From positions 26,709,959 to 26,773,958 of the forward strand of contig AP025056.1 of NCBI GenBank assembly GCA_036186865.1: a DNA stretch of 64,000 nt. The letters are read 5' to 3'. The DNA comes from Eustoma russellianum (Eukaryota > Streptophyta > Magnoliopsida > Gentianales > Gentianaceae). The notes under the pieces are model-generated. The model was not told the origin of the DNA, made no database searches, and worked only from the letters and a program-made list of their open reading frames with translations. Shown piece after piece: positions 10,290 through 21,293 of the stretch; the first letter of the stretch is position 1, and every line of letters starts with the position of its first letter. A program made the position numbers and the translations under genes.

Positions 10290-11477
10290 CTATACAATGG
10301 TGTCATAAGTCATCATACCTAACTTGGCTCGTAAGTTTTCAAATGTGGCTTGATTAAGGGATTTGGTGAAGATGTCAGCTATTTGGTGATCAATTCTTAT
10401 ATGGTTTATGACTATATCCTCATTTTAAACATGATCTCGAAGAAAGTGGTATCGTACCTCAATGTGTTTTGCCTTAGAATGAAGTACCGGATTCCGTGAA
10501 AGATTGATTGCACTTGTGCTATAGCAGAAAATCGGAATATTTTTCATTTTAATGCCAAAATCACTAAGTTGCTGTTTAAGCCAAAGTATTTGGGTAGTAC
10601 ACAAACTCAAAGCAATATACTCGGCTTCAGTGGTAGAAAGAGCTACACTAGCTTGCTTTTTAGAAAACCAAGAGATCAAGTTGGTTCTTATGAATTGACA
10701 TGTACCGCTAGTGGATTTTCTATCTAACTTGCAACCACCATAATCAGCATCACTATATGCGTACAATTCCAACTTAGTGTTTCTATCATACCAAAGTCCT
10801 AAGTGAGGTATATGCTTAAGATATCGAAAGATCTTTTTCACGGCATTGTAATTTGATACCTTAGGACAAGATTGAAACCTAGCACATATGCACACACTAA
10901 ACATGATATCAGGCCTTGATGCAGTTAAGTATAACAATGAGCCAATCATAGACCTATAAAGTGTGTCATCAAAAGGTTTACCATTTTCATCCTTATCTAG
11001 TTTGGTGCTAACACTCATGGGTGTAGGTGTTGGTTTCAACTCTTCAAAGCCAAACTTCTTAATCATATCATTTACATACTTAAGTTGGCTAATGTGAATT
11101 CCTTGAGGGGTTTGTTTGATTTGAAGGCCTAAGAAGTAGTTCAATTCTCCTACCATTGACATTTCAAATTTTGACTTCATACACTCTTCGAAGTCTTTTA
11201 CTAAGGTAGGGTTGGTTGAACCAAAGATAATATCGTCTACATATATTTGAACTATTAACAAGTCATTATCTTTTCTTCTTAGAAATAATGTGTTGTCGAT
11301 GGTCCCCCTTTGATAATTATTTGCAATAAGAAAGTTTTCAAATCTATCATACCAAGCACTTGAAACTTGTTTCAAACCATATAGAGCTTTCTTTAAGCTT
11401 GTAAACATGGTTAGGATTCTTTGGATCTTCGAATCCAGGGGGTTGTTTGACAAACACCTCTTCTTGGATGTATCCAT
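10290..11477 (-). pseudogene. Copia A: C-terminal reverse transcriptase and RNase H
   Basis: The frame carries KKALYGLKQ, the RT active-site block YVDDIIFGSTN, FLGLQIKQT, and RNase H blocks SDADYGGCKLDRKSTSG, STTEAEYIALS and HIEVRYHFLRDHV, all classical Ty1/copia motifs. A stop codon at 10425 interrupts the frame after RDHV. In the same phase it would continue (INHIRIDHQIADIFTKSLN) to a TAG at 10290-10292, so the true pol end is there. At the upstream end it is joined to the N-terminal RT by a frameshift near 11.40 kb. Confidence 0.9.
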
Positions 11478-12147
11478 TCAAGAATGCACTCTTGACATCC
11501 ATTTGGAAGAGTTTGATGTTGCTTAGACTTGCAATCGCAAGTAACAATCTAAGTGCTTCTAGTCGTGCAACGGGTGCAAAGGTTTCTTCATAATCTATTA
11601 CTTCTTGTTGATTATAACCTTGTGCGACTAGTCTAGCTTTATTTCTTGTGATGTTTCCTTGTTCATCCATTTTATTCCTAAAGACCCATTTAGTTCCTAT
11701 TATAGACTTTTCTTCAGGTTTAGGTACTAAGTTCCACATGTTGTTTCTTGTAAATTGATTCAAATCCTCATGCATGGCATCTATCCAAGATACATCACCT
11801 AAGGCTTCTTTTACATCCTTAGGTTCTAAGTTTGAGATTAAGCTATGTCCTTCAAATTGACTTATGTTTCTACATGTTCTAACCCCAACACTCGGATCCT
11901 CAGTAATTAATTCTTTAGGATGCCACCAATTCCTAGATTGACTAGGGTCACCCTCATCTTGTTCAAGTGTTTCATTAGTGTGAACATTGTCGTATACAAC
12001 TGAACCATCTTGTAAGTTAGTTGTATTATCTTCCAATTGCAAAATCTCTTCATTTATTTCATCTAAGGGTTCATGCATATCTTGTTCAGGGAGAGTTGGT
12101 TCTAGATGATCAAGTACAGGCTCAAGTAATGCATCATCATCAAACAT
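11347..12147 (-). pseudogene. Copia A: N-terminal reverse transcriptase
   Basis: After an acidic linker the frame shows WIDAMHEDLNQF, GTKWVFRNKMDEQG, NKARLVAQGYNQ, ETFAPVARLEALRLLLAIA and FQMDVKSAFLNGYIQEEVFV. The last contains the first catalytic aspartate of copia RT. The frame then runs out of phase near the KALYGLKQ motif (about 11.40 kb) and the downstream frame takes over. The start at 12147 is simply the first Met after the integrase break. Confidence 0.9.
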
Positions 12148-12527
12148 ATTTTCAACATTATTAGTTTATGTTGAGTTTTATCATTAACTTCAAAGCATGC
12201 ATTTTCATTGAATTTTACATGTATGAATTTAATTATCTTTCTAGATGCAGGATTATAACATCTATATGCTCTTGAGTTAGTTGAATACCCAACAAATATG
12301 CATTCAATAGACTTTTGTTCAAATTTATCTAGATTATCCTTAGTGTTCAGCGCAAAACATTTACATCCAAATACTTTAAGATAATCTATCTTAGGTTGTC
12401 TATTGTTTAGCAATTCATAAGGCGTTTTATTTAATTTCTTTCTAATAGTAAACCTATTTATTATATAGCATGCACAACTAACAGCTTCAGCCCATAAATA
12501 TTTGGGTAATTTATTTTCACAAGGCAT
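12102..12527 (-). pseudogene. Copia A: C-terminal integrase
   Basis: YLWAEAVSCACYIINRF, LNKTPYELLN, DYLKVFGCKCFAL and IFVGYSTNSRAYRCYNP are the conserved blocks of copia integrase between the catalytic core and the RT. Just upstream, translated sequence LNGVVEHKNRTIQE supplies the third acidic residue of the DDE triad. The frame is shifted against both neighbours. Confidence 0.88.
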
Positions 12528-12640
12528 TGTCCTAGCAACTTCTTGAATTGTTCTATTTTTATGTTCAACAACTCCATTGAGTTGTGGTGTTCTAGGTGGT
12601 GAGAATTCATGTTTAATTTCATGTAGCTCACAAAATTTGA

Positions 12641-12898
12641 TTATATCTTTGTTTTTAAATTCTCCACCTCTATCATTTCTAATCTTTTGACATTTTCTTT
12701 GTATATATTTTCAAGTTGCTTGATAAGAGTTTCGATTGCTAATGGAGCATCGTCTTTGTGTGTTAAGAACAATGTCCATGTGTAGCGTGAGTAATCATCT
12801 ACTATGACACACACATAGTAGTGTCCACCTAGACTTCTTGTCCTACTTGGGCTAAATAAGTCTAAGTGAAGCAATTCTAGCACATGACTAATACTCAC
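12641..12898 (-). pseudogene. Copia A: integrase catalytic core
   Basis: LLHLDLFSPSRTRSLGG holds the first and VIVDDYSRYTW the second aspartate of the DDE integrase core. The frame degenerates after ENVKR, where the plus-strand element B still has IRSDRGGEF, so a frameshift lies near 12.69 kb. Confidence 0.88.
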
Positions 12899-12912
12899 TT
12901 CATGTTTCGGTT

Positions 12913-13460
12913 TTAATGTTTCTTTAATATGTTTCCTTTAATACATGTTTCACACATTTGAAAATTATCTAAGTCTAACTTAGGCATACCTCTAATTAAA
13001 TTCTTTTTAGATAATTTCCTAATGGTTGAAATTCCCATATGGCCTAATATTCTATGCCATAAATTCACATCTAAGTCATGTGAAATCAAACACTTAACCT
13101 TAGCATCTAACATATTATCTAAGGTAAGAGTATAAATATTACCATACTTATTTCCTTTTAAAACCGTTTCTTCTTTTTCATTTATTATATCACAAGAATT
13201 TGGAAGAAAAGAGACATTATAACCACAATCTATAAGTTGAGAAATACTAAGTAAATTATACGAGAGATTGCTTACTAACAACACATTTCGTATTTGAAAT
13301 GTGTTAGGGTCCCCAATTGTTCTTTTTCCAACAACTTGTCATTTGTTGTTGTCACCGAATGTTACTTTTCCTCCATTCTTGATATGTTCCAATTCGATAA
13401 ATAGTTTGGGGTTTCCCGTCATATGCCTTGAACATCCACTATCTAAAAACCATTTGGTTT
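12913..13460 (-). pseudogene. Copia A: aspartic protease and integrase zinc domain
   Basis: WFLDSGCSRHMTG at about 13460-13415 holds the D-S-G protease motif. A TGA stop at 13339-13341 lies between it and NVLLVSNLSYNLLSISQL. Further on, LWHRILGHMGIST and CETC give the HHCC zinc-binding domain of the integrase (GAG-pre-integrase region). Element B retains a sense codon in place of the TGA, so the stop is specific to this copy. Confidence 0.88.
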
Positions 13461-13575
13461 TTAGATTCTTTGACTTTGCCTCCTTCTTGCATTCCTTGCG
13501 TTTGTCCTACAAATGGAGACAAAGTTTTAGGTACCCGTTATTTGGGTCCTTGAATATTAGGGGCACTGTTCTTGT

Positions 13576-14190
13576 TTAGATATCCCTTAAGTATCCAAAC
13601 TTGAACATACCTTTTAGGCACATTTTATAATTTGGAAAATAAGAAGAATTAGCATATAGATGATCATTCCACATAAGTGAAGATGCATTGTTATACATGT
13701 TACGCCATGGTTGATTATATGATGGCCGATTTCTATAATGTGTATGAGGCATGCGATTTTGTTTCTTGAATGGCGCTATATAAGTGTATTCATAGGCATT
13801 TTTATAAGACTTATGAGTGTTTCTTATACTTAGGTTCATAATAAGTTGGATGCATTTTATTCTTTCTAGTTGTATTTGTATATATATAGGCATAATTTCT
13901 AGGTTGTCTAGATGCAAAATTTGGCCTAGATATATGTTTATGCGTGTGTATATTTGTGGGTGTGTGTTGTATTTTTGCCTTGATATAGTAGAAGAAGATG
14001 TAGTAGAAGATGTAGCAGGCAAAGTTGATTTTGTTGTATTATACGGCGACTTTGTACTGGATGAGAAAAAGTTAGTCTTTTTTATCTAATTTTACATTTT
14101 CTTCTTTATAGCCTAAGCCGGTTTCATCATTTCCATACTTTTGTGATGAGATTAGTGTATCTAACATATTTGCACCAGATTTAAATTGTT
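13576..14190 (-). pseudogene. Copia A: Tyr/Asn-rich linker between gag and protease
   Basis: A 148-codon frame (14022-13576) with NAYEYTYIAPFKKQN, which has a clear counterpart in element B (about 35.66-35.70 kb). It is basic and low in complexity, and joins the gag coiled coil to the protease in SIRE-type polyproteins. The first part of this frame is out of phase with the corresponding sequence of element B. No catalytic role is expected. Confidence 0.65.
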
Positions 14191-14202
14191 CTAACATTTT
14201 TT

Positions 14203-14607
14203 CTAAAGTAAGTTTAGAAGACGTAAGTTGCACAATTTCATTTTCATAGCAAGCATACTATTTTCTGCTTTTAACTTTTGTTCATTTTTCCTAAGTGATT
14301 CAATTTTATTCTCTAAAGAATCAAGAGTATTAGTAGACTCTTGTTTAAAAGATTCTAATTGATCGGAAAACTCCAAATTGGATGTCTTCAACTTGTCATT
14401 TTCTTCAATTAGTTTCTTCTTTTCTTTAGAGAGCTTCTTACAGTGAGCATGCATTCTTAAGAACTCTTCATACATTTCATCAAATGTCATGTCACTATCA
14501 GAATCACTATCAGAAGAAGAACTTACCTCGTTGGATACGAAGCAGACTTGAGCTTCCTCAGTTTCGGATTCTGAGTCGGATGAGTCGCTCCATGTGCTCA
14601 CCTTCAT
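14203..14607 (-). pseudogene. Copia A: gag C-terminal acidic and coiled-coil region
   Basis: STWSDSSDSESETEE and SSSSDSDSDSDM are Ser/Asp/Glu-rich. They are followed by a heptad-like stretch (LSKEKKKLIEENDKLK to LRKNEQKLKAENSML), a predicted coiled coil. This arrangement after the zinc knuckle is characteristic of SIRE/Maximus gag. Confidence 0.8.
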
Positions 14608-14707
14608 TGCCCGTTTCCCTTTCCTTGCCTTAGACTCCTTTGTCTTTGTCGTTTGTGCCTCCTTGTCCTTGGATTGTTTATTATTGTTGTTATTATTATT
14701 ATTTTTC

Positions 14708-14757
14708 TTTGTGGGACAATCATATGAAATATGTCCTTTTTGACCGCATTCATAACA
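14708..14757 (-). pseudogene. Copia A: gag CCHC zinc knuckle
   Basis: Direct translation of the minus strand gives KCYECGQKGHISYDCP, a C-X2-C-X4-H-X4-C knuckle that binds nucleic acid in retroviral-type gag. The segment is in a short frame and was found by reading the strand. Asn-repeat and Lys-rich sequence follow it. Confidence 0.88.
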
Positions 14758-14998
14758 CTTTAACTCTTTATTATACCATTTGTTAGTGTTATTTTTCTTA
14801 AGTTAAGAAGAAGAAGAAGAACGTTTTCTATTCCTATTAGGACGTTTGAAAAACTAAGTTTTCTCGCTATTAATATCAAGTGATCATCTACTTCAGTATC
14901 ATTATTACTATCATCATTTTTTGTATGTGTTTCAGTTGTTTTGAAAGCTATTGACTTACTTGATGATTTAGATGACTCGGACTTCCGTTGGTTTAGTT

Positions 14999-15510
14999 TT
15001 ACTCATAGACTTTAAGAGACCCGATCAATTCATCCATCTTAGTGATTGACTTTGTCTCCTCAATTGCAGTCACAAGCATTTTAAAAGACTCTAATTCAGT
15101 CACAAGCATGTTAATTTTTGATTCTTTAACACCACTAGTACCTTCATGCTTTAATACAAGTGATTTCCACATGTCGTGTGCGCTTGTGCAATTTGAAACA
15201 TATCCTGCTTCATAAGTTGTAAGTCCATTCAAAAGTAATTGCATAGCTTTAGCATTCATGGACATTTTCTTTTATCTTCTGATGACCATTCACTTTTATA
15301 TTTTTCAACCTCTTGTGTGACTCCACTAACTTGTACAACTTTCATTGGAATGTACGGCCCATCTTCAACTATAGACCATAAATCGATGTCTATAGCCATT
15401 AAGAATAGCCTCATTCTAAGTTTCCAATGAACAAAGTTATTGCCATCAAAAAGAGGAAGACGTTGTGTGGACATACCTTCCAACTCACCTTTGTGAGAGA
15501 CTAAGGCCAT
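14999..15510 (-). pseudogene. Copia A: gag N-terminal domain, frameshifted
   Basis: From Met at 15510: LPLFDGNNFVHWKLRMRLFL and IDIDLWSIVEDGP are the conserved start of copia gag (UBN2-like/DUF4219-type domain). A one-base frameshift near 15266 moves translation into the second frame (MSMNAKAMQLLLNGLTTYE, HDMWKSLVLKHEGT, KMDELIGSL), which ends at 14999. The leader between this Met and the primer site is about 105 bp. Confidence 0.88.
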
Positions 15511-15617
15511 TGTATGTACCTTTAATCTGAGTTAGCAGGCTACAAAGAGTTATTGTTTTTTGACCTTGTGTTGATTGTACGGTGTTGAATCTTGCTTCTT
15601 TGAGTAGTGTAGACCTT

Positions 15618-15630
15618 GCTATGATACCAA
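15618..15630 (-). other. Primer-binding site of copia element A
   Basis: The minus strand reads TTGGTATCATAGC next to the 5' LTR end (CCAACA). It matches the 3' end of initiator methionine tRNA (TGGTATCAGAGC) with one mismatch. Confidence 0.85.
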
Positions 15631-16718
15631 TTGTTGGACCGTGCACCTGCAATAAACACCACTAGAGGGGGGTTAATAGTGGTTAGCGGAAATTACACTA
15701 CAACCCTTTGTAAAAATCCCTTTTGAAAACAGAATCTGAGACCACCTCAGATTCATAACCCGTATTTGAAAAATTCAAAAATAATTGTACACAACTCCAA
15801 AATTTATGAAACTTTTCAGAATTTAATCTCAATGGGTTAAAAAGACTCTGTCCAAAAATCAGACAAAAATAAGATCGTTTGACCCTTAAAACAAATAAAA
15901 AGATTCAGATGGTCAATCTAGACAGAATTGGACAGAATGGTGCTGAATTTGCAAAACGTGTTTCTCTTTGAATACTCAACCAAAAAGGTTGATCTTTATA
16001 TAAAAACACTCCTTAAGATGTGTAGATGAAGTTTTCAAAATTCCCTGACCTTAAACAATTATTGATAAATACAGAATTTAAGTTTTCTCAAAACTGGTCA
16101 GATTGCAGCCATATTGGATCAGTTATCTTGCAAAGATTGAAAGACTAACTTTTCCTTGCTCAAATCAAGTGATTTTTGTTGAAAATGAAAGCTAACAGTC
16201 TGAAATATAACTCCACCAAAAATCACGAATTTTGAAAGTGTTTAGCTATTTTTTGAAATTTTGAGAAGTTGTGTGAAAACGGCAGTAAAAACGGGCAGAA
16301 AACAGAAATGAAGAAACAAGACAAGAACACCGAGGATTTATCCTGGTTCGGTCAATGTGACCTACTCCAGTCCCAAGGAACACATTTTCTTGGATTTTAC
16401 TATGAAATGAATCACCTTACAACAAGAACCAAGCTTGATCCTTGGGTTATACACCAACCCTACTCAAGACTTGGATAATCACCTTCTAAGCAACAATTAG
16501 TTACAACACCTCTACAACCTATTGATATAGCCTTATAAGAATGGCTAATCAATCTTACAAATGAAGCTCAAGAGGCTTTTAGCTCAACAAAAAACAACAA
16601 GAACATCTTTGCTACAAAGAATGGAACAAGAACAACAACAAAAAGATGATAGCTAGACAATTCAACAAATGCTTTCAAGTGAGCTTCAAGTGTGTTTCAT
16701 CTTCTTCACCATTGCCTC

Positions 16719-16726
16719 TATTTATA
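16719..16726 (-). promoter_or_regulatory. TATA box of 5' LTR A
   Basis: The minus strand reads CACTATAAATAGAGGC. It is in the position that should drive element A transcription leftward, about 1.1 kb before the primer site. Confidence 0.78.
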
Positions 16727-18057
16727 GTGTGATTTGAGCATTGGAGATAAGACTTCCAATGTGTCACCATCTTCATCATCAAGTCCAAATGTCTTCTCAT
16801 CATTGGTTGGCCTTGTACACTTGGCAAAATGAGACAACATAATTGGTCCACCTTGGCATCACTTTGTTGGCCGAAAATTCCACCTTGGAATGTCTTGAAA
16901 ATGTGAAGATAATACCCAAAGATAAGATAGCATATTCCTCTATTATACCCTCAACTTCTTGGCTTGAAAATAGGCATGTGAGGCTTTGAACATTTCAAAT
17001 GAAATTCAGCTCCAAGAACAAGTGTAGTAGCCGTTGGCTACATAATTGTTTTTCCAAAAATTAATTTTTGATTATCCTTTATAAAATGAAGATAATAAGA
17101 AAGGATAATACCATCAAAATATCCTCAACTCCAAGCACACCAATAGGACATGTGAGAACTCCATTTTGACTCAAAAAATTTGCCAAGAATAGGCATATAG
17201 CCGTTGGCTATATTTAGAAAATTCCAAGTTGGCAATTTTGCCAACTAGCTCATTTTTGGTTGTTGCCAACTAGCTCATTTTTGGTTGGTCCACTTGTCTC
17301 CAACTCATAAAATGAATAATGTATCACCTCTACCTGCTCATACACGTTTTTGTGCATACAAATATGTGTAGCAACTCAAATTTTTGAAGAAGAAATAAAT
17401 AGATAATAGTTGACAAGATTATGTCAACGTGTAACACCAAAATTTCTAATATTTTTTCTTATATGTCGTGATCATTTCCACACCTTTAACACCTTGAACA
17501 ACTCTGAATAATGATCATAAATATCCTCTTATAACATATATAAGAGAGTCTTCAAGAAAAAATAGAATGTGACTCTCAAATTGTCACATATCCAGCTATA
17601 GTCAATAATGTCATCATGTGAGAGAAAAAGATAAAGAATCACCATATCATCTTCAAATTAATAATAAATCAGCTCCATAATGAATATAATAATATGCTCA
17701 AGTGATTCCTTGAGTGAAAATACCAAAAACACCCTCGGGGTAAAATGACCAAAATACCATGTGTATATGAAAACTCCAGAAATGACCCGGATGGTCAGAA
17801 ACAATTATGATATCACATTTGTCATGATAAATAATATAAGGATACATCCTTGAAATATTTTCACCTTGTGATGTTCCTACAAAACTCAAAATACCAATTT
17901 TGCCCTTTTTGGTGAGTTGTAGAAACTTATAAGGCACGTTAGTCACAAGACAATTATAATCACCAAAAACACATGATAATTATTTAATAAACATGTATAA
18001 ATCATATACAAATGAAAACAATCATTTAAACCCTTTTTAGAAAAATATTTCTAATAG

Positions 18058-18311
18058 ACATCGATCGATCGAAGTGCCTCAGCTTCAGAGGTCGATGTCT
18101 CACAGAAAGATTCAGGTTTTGCCTCTGACCTACATCAATCGATCGAAGTGAGGGTTCGATGTACATCGATCAATTGATGTGTCTCAGGTTTAGAGATCGA
18201 TGTCTCACAGTAAGGTCTTGAACTTTCACTGCCTTACATGGAACGATCGATGTGATAGATCTATGTACATAGATCGATCGATGTGCAACAACCTGAGAGA
18301 TCGATGTCAAC
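18058..18311. repeat. ATCGATCGAT array in U3 of 5' LTR A
   Basis: The same layout as at 9671-9924: GATCGATCGA words with CTCAG / CTCACAG spacers and a final GAGATCGATGTCAAC. Confidence 0.85.
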
Positions 18312-18445
18312 TTTTTAAACTTTTTCAACTTTTAATCACATATAACATCATGTGTGACATTTTTAAGCATTCACCATTTAAAATCATGTATTTGAAAATT
18401 ATCCAAACATATTTCTCAACAGTTTTGTCTCGTAGACGCTAGTCG

Positions 18446-18457
18446 GCTATGATACCA
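18446..18457 (-). other. Primer-binding site of the TRIM-like element
   Basis: The minus strand reads TGGTATCATAGC four bases after an LTR end (GTCTTTACA). One mismatch to the initiator methionine tRNA complement. It lies in the 35-bp internal remnant 18427-18461, just outside the copia target duplication. Confidence 0.6.
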
Positions 18458-18922
18458 TAATTGTAAAGACTCCATTTGCCCAACTTATGGCAAGCATAAT
18501 GCCTGTTTAAACCTAATGACATCACTATGGGCAAGCACTACCGTATGTCAATTGAATGGGAAGCTTTTAGTCCTTGTTCATCCGAAAATGATTAATCATT
18601 GATCATATAAGCACTTAATGTAGCGCCCTGCCTGAAACTAGGGTTCCGGCTTGGTGCACCCGTCATACTCTGCTACGAGAAGTATAATGCATCGATACAT
18701 ACATATGCATGTCGACATGAAATATGGATCGATATAGCGGAAGCGACATAAAGATAAACATACGACATGCAATAACATACAAATCGTCATAAATAGTTCA
18801 AGTCATAATATCCGATGTCCCAAATGATACAAGTACGACATGATAAAGCGTAAGTCCCAAAAGCTACGTCTTGGCATACATCTCTCTCAAGGGTAGTCTA
18901 TGTGGGGTTCGTCCTCTATGAA

Positions 18923-21293
18923 TGTAGCGCCCCGCTCCCGAACCCTAGCATCGGGAACAGTGCACCCGTCATAGCCTACTAAGAGGACTACAAAGCGTCG
19001 TTCAAACTTCTTTGCACGTCAGAATTGACGTAGAAATTTTTCGCGGAAACGATAATTAAAGAAATAAATATCTTGATTAAATTAAATCCATCAAAATAAA
19101 ATCGAGTACAAGGGTTGGCGATACTCGTTAAGTCAAATATGAAATACTAAAATCAGATAATAAACTTAGGTGGAGGTCTATCTGACTATCCCAAGAAACA
19201 AGCTTCCAGTCAACAAGATCCCTTCTCGAGTCCAGCTCACTCGTCTCAGCTCGCGTAATCTGTCCTACCCTCGATAATCATATATACTCGTAGTCCTGCT
19301 CACCTGTGGAGGGGTGGTGGGGGGTGAGTGATGGGAGTCACTCGTAGGTTACCCGTCTCTCCCGAAAAGGGACTGTCACATACTGAGTCGGGTAAACAAT
19401 TAAGCACGTAAAGCAGGCAGCAGATAAATAAAGCAATTAAACATAAACATATAAATAATAAAGCAATTAAAGCATAAATAAGGAAATAACATATACCCAA
19501 CCCGATCCGTATCCCAAAACGTAACTCTGAAACAACTTAATAACAAGACAAATAATCACAACAACAATAAATGCCATGCGCAAGTTCATGATGCATGCAC
19601 TTCTATCTCCATGTCACACGCAGTCATTTAACATCACACGCTATGCTCATTCTTTTCCATGTTATGCTATGCATGTTCCGGGTCCTATCGGATGAAGGTA
19701 ACCATTATTACCAACACCCATCACACGCCTCGTCAGGCCACACGGCTCATAGGCCAAATGCAATGCTCGTGCCATGAATGCGTCACGCTTGCACACTTCC
19801 GTTTGTCCTATGTTGCATGCTCCGTTCTATGTTGCGTATTACCTATATTGCGTAGTTACCCTATGTTGCGTGGGGTTCATCACTGCATTTTATCTTCTAC
19901 CGTTATTTTATCTTTCTAGACTTTATTTTAGGTTTCTACACTTTATTTTATCTTTCCTATGCTTTCAAGCACTTTATTCTTTTATTTATATATTTTTATC
20001 TTGCCTTACTATTTTTATTTCTTCTATTTTTAATTTATTTAACGGTTTCCAAATTTCTTGCTTTTAAAACATTACTAAAATTGAATTAAATAAATTTATA
20101 GTTATCTAATATATTTATATATACGCATATATTGTATACATATTACTATTATTTATCTATTTATTTATTTTTTTTTCTTGCTTTAATTTTATTTTTCTCT
20201 CTCTCTTTTTCTTTTATTTTAATTTATTCAGTGGGTTTCTAAGTGATATTAATATTATAATAATTAACTTTACTTATTTACATTTTTTTCTTCTTCCGAG
20301 GCTGCCTTATGTATATATCATGTATTATTTTTTTATTATTTATTTTATTTCAGGTTGTTTCATTTGATGAAATTTGAATTTCCTATTTATTAAATAATAA
20401 AAGTTTCATTTCAATCTTTTTTTTTATTCAGCCCTTTACACTTCCCTGGCCCTTTTTTTTATCTCGGCCCCCTGAGAAACCTGCTGGCCTGCGGGTCCAA
20501 TGGCCTGCAGCGCCAGCCATGCTTTTCTTTTTCTTTTTTTTCATTTTATTTTAAAAATCAATAACTTCTCCACTTAAACTCCGATTTACTCCAAACCAAT
20601 TCCATTAGACTCCATTTAACGCCTTCTTTGTAACACAATGGACAATGTCAGCGTGTGTACTGCAGGCGCCGCTCAGGGGCGCGCGTGGGCCACCGCGCGT
20701 GTGCTACACGCGCCGCCTCTATGCGCGTTTTTCGACAACCCGAACCCATTCAAACCTATTTCCGTGCTATGTGATCTATATCTAAGGCCATTCACCCAAT
20801 TTCCATACCAAAACATAAAGAATTCAGAATAACATATAAAGGTAAACATATAGTGATTATCAAATATTTCCCAAAATAGAATGCGAGGGAGTCCAAAGCA
20901 ATCCGACAGAGGGGAGGATAACCTACCTTTGACGCAGAGAATTTACTGATTACAGAGGTTGGGTTCGACGCAGTGTGCCTAGTTTTCTTCTCTTCCCCTA
21001 CCTGTCTCTCTGTGGCGACTTCTCCCCCCTCTCACCTTTGTTTTCGTTGCTAATGAAACTGCCGGGTGGGGAAATATTTGGGGATTGGGTTTTTCTCCTT
21101 TAATTTAGGTAGGGGGCCGAAAAATTAGGGGGGTTAGTTTAGGATAATTAATGAATTTTTTTTTGGAATCCTAATTAATTAATACAACCATTCCCCCTCC
21201 CTTATCCCCTCCTTCTCCGCATGCACATTCAGCACACACTCACGTAATTAATTTTCTTTCTCTTTTTTTTTTCTTTTTTTTATGGGTCTAACA
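18923..21293 (-). repeat. 3' LTR of the LARD-like element
   Basis: From TGTAGCGCCCCGCTCCCG to GGGTCTAACA. The short frames inside (for example 19300-19500 minus and 19659-19919 plus) recur in the partner LTR only because the DNA is repeated; none has a recognisable product. It contains CT-rich, T-rich and GC-rich segments (20640-20730). Confidence 0.93.

Larger units (their letters stand above)
4219..18421 (-). mobile_element. Ty1/copia retrotransposon A, SIRE/Maximus type, full length but broken
   Basis: Two related LTRs (4219-10035 and 15632-18421) flank a minus-strand internal region in the order gag, zinc knuckle, protease, integrase, reverse transcriptase, RNase H, the gene order of Ty1/copia. 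The outer 5-bp flanks are both GTTTT. A methionine-tRNA primer site lies beside the right LTR and a purine tract beside the left. The gag, with a coiled-coil Ser/Asp/Glu-rich region after the zinc knuckle, and the very long LTRs fit the SIRE/Maximus lineage. The left LTR is enlarged by a nested 3-kb solo LTR. Frameshifts and stops run through gag and pol, so the copy cannot be autonomous. Without the nested insertion it is about 11.2 kb. Confidence 0.93.
15632..18421 (-). repeat. 5' LTR of copia element A
   Basis: Starts TGTTGGACCGTGCACC and ends CTCAACA. The primer site is immediately left and the target duplication GTTTT immediately right (18422-18426). It carries a private direct duplication of about 25 bp around 17238-17287 (GCCAACTAGCTCATTTTTGG twice), absent from the partner LTR. 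Confidence 0.93.

Noticed and set aside
19300..20067. Frames that occur twice (also at 25284-26051) as a duplicated gene
   Set aside because: They lie inside the two LTRs of one non-coding element, so the duplication is that of the LTR, and no product is recognisable.
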